Origin: Porphyrobacter sp. GA68
Lineage (GTDB): Bacteria > Pseudomonadota > Alphaproteobacteria > Sphingomonadales > Sphingomonadaceae
DNA length: 64,000 nt
Assembly (NCBI RefSeq): GCF_022605525.1
Contig: NZ_JAKQYJ010000002.1
Coordinates: 620,001 to 684,000, forward strand
Direction: 5' to 3'
Of the stretch, positions 9,280-18,476 are shown piece by piece. Below the pieces are notes generated by a model. That model saw only the letters and a list, made by a program, of their open reading frames with translations. It had not been told where the DNA came from and did not search any database. Made by a program: the position numbers and the translations under genes. The first letter of the stretch is position 1, and each line of letters opens with the position of its first letter.

Positions 9280-10083
9280 ATGGACCTTCAGCTGTTCGTC
9301 ATCTGCGTGCTGACCTTTGTCATCCACCTCATCGGCACGCTGGCCTATGCCGCACGCATCGCGGGGGTCAGGACGCGGCGGATCGCCATGAGCTTTGCGC
9401 TGTTCAACATTCTGGTCCTGATCTCACGCACCTCCAACGGCTTTCTGGGGCCGTTCCTCGCCAAGCGGATAGAGACGCGGCTCCTGGATGGCGGTGGCGC
9501 GCAGCTTGCGGACGACTTCCGCATCGTGCTGGGCACCGCGACGCTGGCGGTCGCGATCGGCATCGTGCTGGTACCCACGGCGCAGCGCCTGTTTGCGAGC
9601 GCCATCGGCCATTTCCAGCGGCACCGTTCGACCACCCGGCTGCTGCTGCGCAGCGCAACGCCCGCCGGGCTGGCCACCTTGCGCGATGCAGCCGTTGTTC
9701 CGGCCCGCGCGCACCTGGCCGCCCTGCGCCGCCCGCTGGGCGTGTCGAAACGGGTTCTTCTGGCCAATATGCTGGCTCAGGCGCTGCTGGTGGTCGGGGT
9801 GCTGGCGTCGCTGTACGCAGGCTACCTCGCCCCCGAGTTCCGCGTCACCGCCTCGCAACTGTCGGCGGTGGTGAACGGTTTTGCGACCATCCTGCTGTTC
9901 GCGCTGATCGATCCGCAACTGTCGGTGATGACCGACGATGTGGCCGAAGGTCGCCTGGACGAAGCACTGTTCCGGCGCACCATCACCTGGATTTCGCTTA
10001 GCCGGCTGGCAGGAACGATCCTGGCACAGATCGTCTTCCTGCCCGCAGCGGCGGCGATCGCGTGGATCGCCGTGCACGTCTGA
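9280..10083 (+). CDS. Amj-type (DUF2837) lipid II flippase family protein
   Basis: A 267-residue polytopic membrane protein. The opening, with THL-like FVIHLIGTLAYAARIAGVRT followed by RRIAMSFALFNILVLISRTS, matches the Amj/DUF2837 family. Bacillus subtilis Amj is an alternative lipid II flippase able to replace MurJ. I see about six hydrophobic segments, including ANMLAQALLVVGVLASLYAG and the C-terminal segment ending IAWIAVHV. It is convergent with a DUF1343/NamZ muramidase gene 28 bases away, another cell-wall gene. Family membership is well supported; flippase activity here is inferred from the family. Confidence 0.8.
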   Translation: MDLQLFVICVLTFVIHLIGTLAYAARIAGVRTRRIAMSFALFNILVLISRTSNGFLGPFLAKRIETRLLDGGGAQLADDFRIVLGTATLAVAIGIVLVPTAQRLFASAIGHFQRHRSTTRLLLRSATPAGLATLRDAAVVPARAHLAALRRPLGVSKRVLLANMLAQALLVVGVLASLYAGYLAPEFRVTASQLSAVVNGFATILLFALIDPQLSVMTDDVAEGRLDEALFRRTITWISLSRLAGTILAQIVFLPAAAAIAWIAVHV

Positions 10084-10111
10084 CGCGCTGCGGAGAAGCG
10101 ACTGGGCCCGA

Positions 10112-11311
10112 TCAGTAGAGCAAATATTCCTGCACCTGCGCCGCCCATTCCATTTCGTCGGCTGATGCCATCCGATCCAGGTCGCCGGGCTGGGCAGCGG
10201 CGTCGTCGACCCATTCGCGCAGTGCCGGGCCGCCATTGATCACGTCGATGGCAAGGCGTTCCAGCTCGTACTCATAGGGAAAATCGCGCCACAGGTCGTA
10301 TGTCGGGTACAGAGTGCGGATCGCCTTGAAGGCGAGCGCCTGCAGGCGCCAGGGCCGGAACGCCGCATGGTCGTAGAAGCCGCCTTCCGCATGGATGAAC
10401 AGGCCGTGGCACAGCTTGCCGGAATGCTTGTGAAAGGTCGGCTCGAACCAGCATTCCCGAAGCGCGCAGCCGGCCAACCACTGCGGCGCGATCTGGTGCA
10501 TCTGCGCCAGCACGGCATCCGCATCCACATCGGGGGCGCCGAACAGCACTTCGAGCGGGCGGGTGGTACCCCTCCCCTCGGACAGCGTCGTCCCTTCCAG
10601 CATCACGGTCCCGGCATAGGCGCGCGCCATGTTCAGCGTGGCGGCGTTGGGCGACGGATTGATCCAGATCCGATCCTGCGGCCAGCCGAAGCCAAGCGCC
10701 TCGTCCGGTCGCCACCCCTCCATGCCGATGACGCGGTACGCCACGTCCAGACCGAAATGGTCGATGAACCAACGCCCCATCTCGCCCATCGTCAGCCCGT
10801 GCCGCATCGGCATGGCTGCAGCTCCGACGAAGCTTTCCTGCCCCGGCACCAGCAACGTGCCCTCCACCGGGCGGCCGGCAGGGTTGGGCCGGTCAAGCAC
10901 CCACACCTCTTTCCCGTGCTTCGCCGCTTCTTCGAGGACGTACAGCAGGGTGGTGACGAAGGTGTAGATGCGACAGCCCAGATCCTGCAGGTCGAACAGG
11001 AACACGTCGGCGGTGGTCATCATCTGCCCGGTCGGGCGGCGCACTTTGCCGTACAGGCTGAATACGGGTATGCCGGAGCGCGGATCAACTTCATCCGCGG
11101 TTTCGACCATGTTGTCCTGCTTGTCGCCTTTCAGCCCGTGCTGCGGTCCGAACGCGCTGGCAACGTTGACCCCGGCGGCGATCAGCGCGTCGAGACTGTG
11201 GGTGAGATCGCGCGCCACGGACGCGGGATGCGCGATCAAGGCCACGCGGCGGCCGCTCAGCTGATCGAGAAGTTGCCGGTCGGCCAGAAGCCGGTCGATG
11301 CCGAAGTTCAT
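10112..11311 (-). CDS. DUF1343 / NamZ-type exo-beta-N-acetylmuramidase
   Basis: A 399-residue member of the DUF1343 family. Characterised members (NamZ) release terminal N-acetylmuramic acid from peptidoglycan fragments during cell-wall recycling. Signatures include VALIAHPASVARDL, FGPQHGLKGDKQDNM, FDLQDLGCRIYTFV, DRPNPAGRPVEG and ISEGRGTT-like TTLSEGRGTTRPLEVL. No signal peptide is obvious from the chosen ATG at 11311 (MNFGIDRLL), which overlaps the stop of the upstream DOMON-like gene by four bases (ATGA). An earlier in-frame start at 11347 would lie inside that gene. Confidence 0.88.
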   Translation of the reverse strand: MNFGIDRLLADRQLLDQLSGRRVALIAHPASVARDLTHSLDALIAAGVNVASAFGPQHGLKGDKQDNMVETADEVDPRSGIPVFSLYGKVRRPTGQMMTTADVFLFDLQDLGCRIYTFVTTLLYVLEEAAKHGKEVWVLDRPNPAGRPVEGTLLVPGQESFVGAAAMPMRHGLTMGEMGRWFIDHFGLDVAYRVIGMEGWRPDEALGFGWPQDRIWINPSPNAATLNMARAYAGTVMLEGTTLSEGRGTTRPLEVLFGAPDVDADAVLAQMHQIAPQWLAGCALRECWFEPTFHKHSGKLCHGLFIHAEGGFYDHAAFRPWRLQALAFKAIRTLYPTYDLWRDFPYEYELERLAIDVINGGPALREWVDDAAAQPGDLDRMASADEMEWAAQVQEYLLY

Positions 11312-11925
11312 GCCGCCGCCGGTGCCGCAAGCCTGCCTGTGAAGCAAGCCGGATCGTGGAAGTCAGGCTTCTCCGCCCGATGTACCGCTGCCCAGAAACT
11401 CACCCGTCCGCCCTCCTCCTCCAGCACGGCGGTGAGGCCGTACCGCCACGGAAGCGGCGGCAGGCCGGCGCGGGCAATCGCCACATCCATCAGCCGCAGT
11501 CCCGACGCACCCCCGCGCCACGTGATCACCGGCGGACGAGGTACATCGGGCGCCGTCATGCCGGAACGACACCCGACAAAATCGTAACTCGCCCACGACT
11601 GCGAGGGGGAGAAGTTCCATTCCTGATATGACGAACCGCCCTCAGGCTGGACAAACAGTTCGAAACAGGTGGTCCGCCACAGTTCGTCCGCGCGGCGGCG
11701 TCCGGTCAGGCGAGGCACGCACAATCGCTGCGCCCCTTCGATCCGCCAGCGAAGACGCAGCCAGTGAGGATCGCGCGCATCCAGCATGACCGCGACACGG
11801 CCCACCAGCAAGGGCGGGTGCGCGGGATGCGGGGTGAGGATCGCGCCGTCCGTGTGTTCGTCATCTGTGATCACCACCCGGCCTGATAATTCTGCCTTGC
11901 CCGTCCGGCAATCGCGCGCTGTCAC
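11308..11925 (-). CDS. DOMON-like domain protein
   Basis: A 205-residue protein resembling the DOMON-like proteins of sphingomonads, which have a carbohydrate- or haem-binding beta-sandwich fold with unknown ligands. Diagnostic stretches are LRWRIEGAQRLCVP, DELWRTTCFELFVQ, YQEWNFSPSQSWASYDF and VSFWAAVHRAEKPDFHD. No signal peptide is seen. Its stop overlaps the start of the NamZ-type gene by four bases, so the two are probably made together and may act on related cell-wall sugars (inference). The start is uncertain; a shorter version near residue 17 is possible. Confidence 0.75.
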   Translation of the reverse strand: MTARDCRTGKAELSGRVVITDDEHTDGAILTPHPAHPPLLVGRVAVMLDARDPHWLRLRWRIEGAQRLCVPRLTGRRRADELWRTTCFELFVQPEGGSSYQEWNFSPSQSWASYDFVGCRSGMTAPDVPRPPVITWRGGASGLRLMDVAIARAGLPPLPWRYGLTAVLEEEGGRVSFWAAVHRAEKPDFHDPACFTGRLAAPAAA

Positions 11926-12040
11926 AGGGGCTGTCCTACCCCCCGCCTAGTCGGCTAGAGGGGCGCGCATGACACATGCTTTTGACCAGTTTCAGGTAGC
12001 CAACTTCGCGCTTTTTCCATGCAGCGGTATTTCTGCCTCT

Positions 12041-12065
12041 GGACCGTGTAACATGCGGTCCATGT
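12041..12065 (+). repeat. 25-bp palindromic element, copy 1 (upstream of tyrS)
   Basis: The element has arms GGACCG and CGGTCC around the spacer TGTAACATG, followed by ATGT. An identical 25-base copy lies in the same orientation relative to its gene upstream of ppdK (23808-23832, minus strand). The copy here ends 31 bases before the tyrS GTG. Placement and symmetry suggest an operator or promoter-linked element. Confidence 0.7.
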
Positions 12066-12096
12066 GTTCTGCCCGCGCGACGAAAGGAGGTGGCGC

Positions 12097-13338
12097 GTGA
12101 CCGCCTTCCGCTCCGGTCTTCTCCGGCTGCTGGACGAACGTGGCTACATTCATCAGGTCACTGATGCAGGCGCGCTCGACGCCCTGGCCGCAGAAGGGAT
12201 CGTACCCGGCTATATCGGTTTCGATGCGACCGCACCTTCGCTGCACATCGGCAGCCTGGTGCAGATCATGCTGCTGCGACGCCTGCAACAAACGGGTCAC
12301 AAGCCGATCGTCGTGATGGGCGGCGGCACCACGCGGATCGGCGATCCATCGGGCCGGGACGAAAGCCGGCGGATGCTGACGGATAAAGACATCGCCGCCA
12401 ACATCGCGGGCATCCTCGCTGTGTTCGAACGCGTCCTGACGTTCGGAGATGGCCCAACCGACGCGGTGATGGTCGACAACGACGAATGGCTGGCCGAACT
12501 CGGCTATATCGAACTGCTGCGCGAGGTAGGGCCGCACTTCACCATCAACCGGATGCTGACGTTCGATTCGGTGCGCCTGCGGCTAGACCGGGAACAGCCG
12601 CTGACGTTTCTGGAGTTCAACTACATGATCCTGCAGGCGTACGACTTCGTCGAGCTTGCGCAGCGGTTCGGCTGCCGCTTGCAGATGGGCGGCAGCGACC
12701 AGTGGGGCAACATCGTCAACGGGCTTGAGCTGGGCCGCCGTACGCGGGGGCTGGAGCTGTTCGGCCTGACTACACCCCTGCTCACTACTGCCGACGGCGC
12801 GAAGATGGGCAAAACGGCCGCGGGGGCAGTGTGGCTGAACGAAGCGCAGCTGCCCGCGTATGATTTCTGGCAATACTGGCGGAATGTGGATGACCGGGAT
12901 GTCGGCCGCTTCCTGCGCCTGTTCACGGATCTGCCGCTGGACGAGATCGCCCGTCTCGAAGCGTTGCAGGGCGCGGAAATCAACGCAGCCAAGATCGCGC
13001 TGGCGAACGAGGTGACTTCGCTGATCCGCGGACCGCACGCCGCCCGCAGCGCCGAGGACACGGCCACGGCCACATTCAGCAACGCGGGCGCGGGGGGCGA
13101 CCTACCTGCCTATGACCTACCCGATCAAGGCGAGCGGATCGGCGCCATCCTGACCGCGCTCGGCTTCACCGCCTCGAATGCAGAGGCGAAACGCAAGGTG
13201 GCCGAGGGCGCCGTGCGGCTGGACGATGCGGTAGTGTCGGATATCGGCGCCATTGTGGAACTGCCTGCCGGAGAGACCGCCAGGCTCAGCCTCGGCCGCA
13301 AGAAACACGCGGTTCTGCGCGGTTTAACCGGTTCTTAG
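12097..13338 (+). CDS. tyrS: Tyrosyl-tRNA synthetase
   Basis: Charges tRNA-Tyr with tyrosine in the cytoplasm. A class I catalytic domain shows the HIGH-type motif LHIGS near residue 50, the tyrosine-pocket block GGSDQWGNIVNG, and the KMSKS-type motif KMGKT near 236. The C-terminal S4-like RNA-binding domain follows (TASNAEAKRKVAEGAVRLDD). I chose GTG 12097 (VTAFRSGLL), because AAAGGAGG at 12083-12090 sits six bases before it; this gives 413 residues. The 25-bp palindrome at 12041 lies in its leader or promoter. The paralogue question (TyrZ) is settled by the TyrRS motifs and S4 tail. Confidence 0.95.
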   Translation: MTAFRSGLLRLLDERGYIHQVTDAGALDALAAEGIVPGYIGFDATAPSLHIGSLVQIMLLRRLQQTGHKPIVVMGGGTTRIGDPSGRDESRRMLTDKDIAANIAGILAVFERVLTFGDGPTDAVMVDNDEWLAELGYIELLREVGPHFTINRMLTFDSVRLRLDREQPLTFLEFNYMILQAYDFVELAQRFGCRLQMGGSDQWGNIVNGLELGRRTRGLELFGLTTPLLTTADGAKMGKTAAGAVWLNEAQLPAYDFWQYWRNVDDRDVGRFLRLFTDLPLDEIARLEALQGAEINAAKIALANEVTSLIRGPHAARSAEDTATATFSNAGAGGDLPAYDLPDQGERIGAILTALGFTASNAEAKRKVAEGAVRLDDAVVSDIGAIVELPAGETARLSLGRKKHAVLRGLTGS

Positions 13339-13390
13339 CCCCTTTCAACGTATGCCAGCGGCTTGTCAGGCGTAAAACAGGACGAGGTTG

Positions 13391-13729
13391 ATGGCACTTG
13401 GCGCACAGCTAAGCGTGACGGACTTGCGGGCAGCCGCGCGGCACCCGGTGAACTACCCAGTGGTGGCCGAACATCGCACCCTGGGCGACATGCAGATGCG
13501 GATCGCCAACATCTCTGCCCACGGGTTCATGATCGATGATGCGGCCGATCTGGCACGGGGCGACCGGGTGATCGTGCGCTTTCCGGTGATCGGCCGGATC
13601 GAAGCCTATGTCATCTGGACCAAGGACCACCGGGCGGGCTTCCAGTTTGAACGGATCATCCGGCAGGACAACTACCTTGCCATGATCAACGAACTGCAAC
13701 CCAATCCACGCCTGCGCCAGGCGCGCTAG
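13391..13729 (+). CDS. PilZ domain protein
   Basis: A 112-residue single-domain PilZ protein, a likely cyclic-di-GMP receptor. The binding signatures are present: an Arg-rich start RAAARHPVNYPV corresponding to RxxxR, and NISAHGFMI corresponding to the D/NxSxxG motif. ATG 13391 is preferred over the adjacent TTG. It lies 52 bases after tyrS and 45 before the MFS transporter gene. The partner it controls is unknown; no flagellar or pilus genes are in the window. Confidence 0.85.
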   Translation: MALGAQLSVTDLRAAARHPVNYPVVAEHRTLGDMQMRIANISAHGFMIDDAADLARGDRVIVRFPVIGRIEAYVIWTKDHRAGFQFERIIRQDNYLAMINELQPNPRLRQAR

Positions 13730-13774
13730 GCGGCAAAGCTTCACATCCACCACCGCCGGTGCCAAGGCACCGGC

Positions 13775-15076
13775 GTGAGCAACATTCCAGAGCTGCAAAG
13801 CCCGTTCAGAAACCCGAACTTCCGCGCCTACCTGCTGGCACGGTTGTCCATGACCCTGGGCCAGTACGCCATGATGCTGGTCATCGGGTGGCAGACCTAC
13901 AATCTTGCGCGGGACAGCGGGCTGACCGTCAACGAGGCGACGGGGCAGCTTGCGCTGATCGGCCTGCTGCAATTCATCCCCTTGTTCGTGCTGACCCCGT
14001 TTTCGGGCCTGGCGGCGGACCGGCTGGATCGGCGCCGGCTGGCTCAGGGCACGCTGGTGCTGCAGCTGCTGTGCGCGGGGGTGCTGGGCTACCTGACGTG
14101 GCAGGACAGGCTGGACCTGTTCTGGCTGTTCGCGGTGGCCGTAGTATTGGGAGTGGTGCGCGCCTTCAACGGACCGGCGATGTCGGCGCTCGCGCCCAAT
14201 CTCGTGCCGCGCGCCATCCTGCCCAATGCCATCGCCCTGTCGTCGATCGCCTGGCAGACCGGCATGATCGCAGGTCCGGGGATCGGCGGCTACCTCTATG
14301 CCGTCGCGCCCGCCCTACCCTACGCCGCCGCTGGCGTGCTGTTTGCGCTGGCAATCATCGCCATGGGCCTTATCGGGAATGTACCCCGTTCAGTAATCAC
14401 TGGAACGCGGCGACCAATCGCACAGGTGATCGAGGGGCTGCGCTATGTCGGGCACAACAGGATGGTGCTGGGCGCGATTACGCTTGACCTGCTTGCCGTG
14501 TTTCTCGCGGGGGCCAATGCACTGCTGCCGGTCTATGCCCGCGACATCCTGCAGGTGGGCGAAACCGGCCTCGCCCAACTGGCGATGGCACCCGCCATCG
14601 GCGCCGCGCTGACCGCTGCGTGGTTCTCGTTCCGTCCGCTGAAAAACGGCGTTGGCCCCAAGATGCTGTGGGCGGTGGCCGTATTCGGGGCCGCGACGAT
14701 CGGTTTCGGGGTCTCAACGTCCATGCCGCTCAGCCTTGCATTGCTGTTCGTGATCGGGGCGGCCGACATGTTTTCCGTTTATATCCGCTCGTCCCTGATC
14801 CAGCTGCACACCCCCGATGAGAAGCGCGGAAGAGTGTCCGCAGTCAGCCTGCTGACCGTCAGCGCGTCGAACGAATTTGGCGATTACTTCACCGGCAAGC
14901 TCGCATCGTTCATCGGCCCGGTCGCAGCCCTCGCGCTCGGCGGGACCGCCGCGGTCGTCACAGTGATCCTGTGGAGCCGCCTGTTTCCGGTCCTCAGAAC
15001 CACTCGGACCTTTGACCCGCCGGATTCGTTGCTAGATGAGCTTCCCGAACACAAATTGCAGGAACGCATTCCATGA
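13775..15076 (+). CDS. MFS transporter
   Basis: A 433-residue polytopic protein of the major facilitator superfamily, starting at GTG 13775 ([20 protein letters not shown]). About twelve hydrophobic segments are visible, and the typical loop 2-3 motif appears as [16 protein letters not shown] near residue 76. It resembles the MFS_3/enterobactin-exporter-like group, but the substrate is not evident. Its stop overlaps the cysK start by four bases (ATGA 15073-15076), so cysteine synthase is co-translated with it. An export role for a sulfur compound would be speculation. Confidence 0.85.
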   Translation: MSNIPELQSPFRNPNFRAYLLARLSMTLGQYAMMLVIGWQTYNLARDSGLTVNEATGQLALIGLLQFIPLFVLTPFSGLAADRLDRRRLAQGTLVLQLLCAGVLGYLTWQDRLDLFWLFAVAVVLGVVRAFNGPAMSALAPNLVPRAILPNAIALSSIAWQTGMIAGPGIGGYLYAVAPALPYAAAGVLFALAIIAMGLIGNVPRSVITGTRRPIAQVIEGLRYVGHNRMVLGAITLDLLAVFLAGANALLPVYARDILQVGETGLAQLAMAPAIGAALTAAWFSFRPLKNGVGPKMLWAVAVFGAATIGFGVSTSMPLSLALLFVIGAADMFSVYIRSSLIQLHTPDEKRGRVSAVSLLTVSASNEFGDYFTGKLASFIGPVAALALGGTAAVVTVILWSRLFPVLRTTRTFDPPDSLLDELPEHKLQERIP

Positions 15077-15993
15077 AAGCCGACTCTGTCCTCGCCACCA
15101 TCGGCAACACGCCTCATATCCGTCTTGGCCGCCTGTTCCCCGATCATGAGGTCTGGGTGAAGAGCGAGCGGGCGAACCCCGGCGGATCGATCAAGGACCG
15201 TATCGCACTCGCAATGGTGGAAGATGCGGAAGCCGACGGCAGGCTGAAGCCGGGCGGCACGATTATCGAGCCGACCAGCGGCAACACCGGCATTGGTCTG
15301 GCCATGGTGGCGGCTGTCAAGGGTTACCAGCTGGTGCTGGTGATGCCCGAGAGTATGAGCCTGGAACGGCGCCGTCTGATGCTCGCCTACGGTGCAACGT
15401 TCGACCTGACGCCGAAAGAAGGCGGCATGAAGGGCGCCATTGCCCGCGCGAAAGAGTTGCTGGACGAAACACCCGGCGCATGGATGCCCAGCCAGTTCGA
15501 CAACGACAGCAATCGGCGGGTGCATGCGCAGACCACGGCGCGTGAAATTCTGGACAGCTTCGCCGACACACCGGTTGATGTGATAATCACCGGCGTAGGC
15601 ACCGGGGGGCACATCACGGGCTGCGCCGAAGAGTTGAAGAAGAGCTGGGCGCAGTTGAAGGCCTATGCCGTGGAGCCTGCGGCATCGCCAGTCATCTCCG
15701 GCGGACAGCCCGGCCCGCACCCGATCCAGGGCATCGGCGCGGGCTTTGTACCGGACAACCTGCACACGGACGCGATCGATGGGGCCATTCAAGTGGAAGC
15801 CGAAGCTGCCCGCGAGATGGCCCGACGTTGTGCGCGGGAAGAAGGTTTGCTTGTCGGCATCTCCAGTGGAGCGACGCTCGCCGCCATCGCGCAGAAGCTG
15901 CCGGACCTGGCGCCGGGCAGCCGGATTCTCGGCTTCAATTACGATACCGGAGAGCGGTATCTGTCAGTCCCGGATTTCCTCCCAGAAGGCTGA
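15073..15993 (+). CDS. cysK: Cysteine synthase A (O-acetylserine sulfhydrylase)
   Basis: A PLP enzyme making cysteine from O-acetylserine and sulfide. It has 306 residues, the normal size. The PLP lysine lies in NPGGSIKDR near residue 36-44, the substrate loop is [12 protein letters not shown] near 69, and the phosphate-binding loop is [10 protein letters not shown] near 177. The C-terminal block [15 protein letters not shown] is typical of CysK rather than CysM. It is coupled to the upstream MFS gene by an ATGA overlap. Other cysteine-pathway genes are not in the window. Confidence 0.93.
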   Translation: MKADSVLATIGNTPHIRLGRLFPDHEVWVKSERANPGGSIKDRIALAMVEDAEADGRLKPGGTIIEPTSGNTGIGLAMVAAVKGYQLVLVMPESMSLERRRLMLAYGATFDLTPKEGGMKGAIARAKELLDETPGAWMPSQFDNDSNRRVHAQTTAREILDSFADTPVDVIITGVGTGGHITGCAEELKKSWAQLKAYAVEPAASPVISGGQPGPHPIQGIGAGFVPDNLHTDAIDGAIQVEAEAAREMARRCAREEGLLVGISSGATLAAIAQKLPDLAPGSRILGFNYDTGERYLSVPDFLPEG

Positions 15994-16079
15994 CACAGCA
16001 CGAGAAAAGGAGCGGCAGGCGGAGTTGATCAACAGCGGCCTGCCGCTCAGGCAACGCGGCGCAAACGGCTATTTCAGCG

Positions 16080-16463
16080 TCAGCGCGGCGGCTCAGCCGG
16101 CTCCTCTACGCTCCCGACGCCGGCAGCAGGCGCTTCGAAGCCGGTCCTGTATTGATCCGGTCTGCCGTCGCCGTCGGTGTCTGCTGCATCCGGCTCGCCG
16201 TCGCCATCAAGATCCCACAGGTTCGCACGTCCGTCGCCGGTGGTATCCCACGCATCGGGCTTGCCGTCGCCGTCGGTGTCCAGCGTCGGCGAAGGCGTCT
16301 GACCAGGCGCTACGGGAGCTGTCGTTGGGGGTGCGGTTGTAACGTGACCTTCGTGCCGAATTTCCGGCGGCGTGCCCGCGTCCTGCGCCGCGAGGCTGGC
16401 TGGCACAATCGCCAGTCCTCCCGCAGCAACGGCCGCGGCGGCCAAATACTTCAAGTTTCGCAT
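16080..16463 (-). CDS. Secreted DxDGDG-repeat (EF-hand/thrombospondin-3-like) protein
   Basis: A 127-residue protein with a Sec signal peptide (MRNLKYLAAAAVAAGGLAIV, then PASLAAQ) and a Thr/Pro linker. Four tandem acidic repeats follow: DTDGDGKPDAW, DTTGDGRANLW, DLDGDGEPDAA and DTDGDGRPDQY. These match calcium-binding EF-hand or thrombospondin type 3 loops, so it is probably a periplasmic or exported calcium-binding protein. The tail is Ala/Glu/Pro-rich. ATG 16463 is preferred over the preceding TTG. It is convergent with cysK and its role is unknown. Confidence 0.78.
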   Translation of the reverse strand: MRNLKYLAAAAVAAGGLAIVPASLAAQDAGTPPEIRHEGHVTTAPPTTAPVAPGQTPSPTLDTDGDGKPDAWDTTGDGRANLWDLDGDGEPDAADTDGDGRPDQYRTGFEAPAAGVGSVEEPAEPPR

Positions 16464-16643
16464 CAACTTAATCCTCGCTCAACTATCCCCTGCTGAGCGG
16501 CAAGGTGAGGCAGCAGCACAGGGCAAGGGAAGTGCTTTGCGCCAGTGCGTCAGCCTTCAGGGACCGGGCGAGTTTTGCAACCCGCCCGTCTTTCCTGCGG
16601 CTCCGCCCACCGTTTCACACGCGAGGGGCCTGGAGATCTGAGG

Positions 16644-18449
16644 TCACGCCGCGGTCGCGAAAGCCTCTTGGGGCAGAGCCATCATGCTGTCTGCGCCCGC
16701 CTCGATCTTCCTGCGGAACGATCCGGTGTCGGGCAGATAACGCTCCATGTAATAGCGCGCCGTTGTCAGTTTAGCCTGGTAGAAAGCCTCGTCGCCGGCC
16801 CCGCTCGCCAACTGCTGCTGCGCAATCCGGGCCATGCGCAGCCACATGTAACCAAGCGTGACGATCCCCATCAGGTGCATGTAGTTGTGCGCTCCAGCGC
16901 CCAGGTGATTGGGATTCTGCATCGCATTCTGCATGAACCACATGGTTGCGGCTTGCTGATCGCCCACAGCCTTCTCCAGCTTTGCGGCGAGCGCGGCGAG
17001 ACCTTCATCATTCTTGGCCGTGGCGATCTCGTCTCCGATCAGCTTGAAGAATGCCTGGATTGCCGCGCCGCCCTTTTGCGGCAGCTTGCGCCCGCACAGA
17101 TCCATCGCCTGCACGCCGTTGGTGCCTTCGTAGATCTGCGCGATCCGCGCATCGCGCACGAACTGCTCCATCCCCCATTCGCGCACATAACCATGCCCGC
17201 CATAGACCTGCTGCATGTTGGTGGCGACCTCGTACCCCTTGTCCGTGCCGTAGCCCTTGATGACTGGGGTCAGCAGTCCGATCAGGAGGTCCGCCTCGGC
17301 CCGCTCTTCTTCCGTTTGGGCGCGATGCGTCAGATCGACCAGAAGAGCCCCCCACAGGCACAGCGCCCGCATGCCTTCGTTGAAGGCCTTGGCATCCATC
17401 AGCATCCGGCGCACGTCGGCATGGACAAAGATCGGATCGGCTTGCGCTTCCGGTTCGGCTGGCCCCGTCAGCGCTCTGCCCTGCCGCCTCTCGGTCGCAT
17501 AGGTCACTGCGTTCTGATACGATACCTCGGCCTGGGCCAACCCCTGGATGCCTACACCCAGACGCGCGGCGTTCATCATGATGAACATGGCGGCAAGGCC
17601 GCGGTTCTCCTCGCCGACCAGCCAGCCCTTGGCACCGTCGTAGTTGAGTAGGCAGGTAGAGTTGCCGTGGATGCCCATTTTTTCTTCGATGGAGCCGCAG
17701 GTGACGCCGTTGCGTTCGCCCAGCGAGCCGTCTTCATTCACCAGAACCTTAGGCACCACGAACAGAGAAATACCCTTGGTGGAATCCGGCGCGCCTGGTG
17801 TCTTGGCAAGCACCAGGTGGATGATGTTGTCCGTCAGATCGTGCTCGCCGGCGGAAATGAAAATCTTCGTGCCGGTGATTGCATAGCTGCCATCTGCCTG
17901 CGGTTCCGCCTTGGTGCGGATCATGCCGAGGTCGGTGCCACACTGGGGTTCGGTCAGGTTCATCGTGCCGAGCCATTCGCCGGCCACCATGCGCGGCAAG
18001 TACTGCTCTTTCTGTGCCTGGCTGCCGGTCGCGATCAACGCCGCAACAGCACCGTTGGCCAGGCCCGGATACATGCCGAAAGCCTGATTGGCGGCGGAGA
18101 TGAACTCCTCCACCGCGAACCCGATTACGTGGGGCAAGCCCTGCCCGCCAAACTCTTCAGGAGCAGTCAGCGTACCCCAGCCCGCTTCGACGAACTGCTG
18201 ATACGCATCCTTGAACCCGGGTGGGGTGGTCACCGATCCGTCCTCGTGCCGAACGCACCCTTCCTCGTCGCCGACCCGATTGAGCGGAGCGAGTACCTCG
18301 GCCGTAAACCTGCCCGCTTCGCTCAGAATGGTTTCCACCAGGTCCGGCGTGGCCGTTTCAAATCCAGCCTGATTGTTGAGACTCGGCAGGTCGAGCACTT
18401 CGTTGATAACGAAGCGGGCATCTCGCGTAGGGGCGGTATAGGTTGGCAT
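16644..18449 (-). CDS. Acyl-CoA dehydrogenase with extended C-terminus
   Basis: A 601-residue flavoenzyme oxidising an acyl-CoA to the 2-enoyl-CoA and feeding electrons to ETF. Blocks include NLTEPQCGTDLGMIRTKAEP, ITGTKIFISAGEHDL, VYGGHGYVREWGMEQF and the catalytic-base region IYEGTNGVQAMDLCGRKL near residue 430. The long C-terminal extension marks the roughly 600-residue subgroup that includes DmdC-like methylmercaptopropionyl-CoA dehydrogenases. The chain-length substrate cannot be told from sequence. A MerR regulator gene lies 27 bases upstream on the same strand, suggesting co-regulation of fatty-acid or branched-chain catabolism. Confidence 0.9.
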   Translation of the reverse strand: MPTYTAPTRDARFVINEVLDLPSLNNQAGFETATPDLVETILSEAGRFTAEVLAPLNRVGDEEGCVRHEDGSVTTPPGFKDAYQQFVEAGWGTLTAPEEFGGQGLPHVIGFAVEEFISAANQAFGMYPGLANGAVAALIATGSQAQKEQYLPRMVAGEWLGTMNLTEPQCGTDLGMIRTKAEPQADGSYAITGTKIFISAGEHDLTDNIIHLVLAKTPGAPDSTKGISLFVVPKVLVNEDGSLGERNGVTCGSIEEKMGIHGNSTCLLNYDGAKGWLVGEENRGLAAMFIMMNAARLGVGIQGLAQAEVSYQNAVTYATERRQGRALTGPAEPEAQADPIFVHADVRRMLMDAKAFNEGMRALCLWGALLVDLTHRAQTEEERAEADLLIGLLTPVIKGYGTDKGYEVATNMQQVYGGHGYVREWGMEQFVRDARIAQIYEGTNGVQAMDLCGRKLPQKGGAAIQAFFKLIGDEIATAKNDEGLAALAAKLEKAVGDQQAATMWFMQNAMQNPNHLGAGAHNYMHLMGIVTLGYMWLRMARIAQQQLASGAGDEAFYQAKLTTARYYMERYLPDTGSFRRKIEAGADSMMALPQEAFATAA

Positions 18450-18476
18450 GACTTGTGTCCTTCAGGGCCTTCGCGC

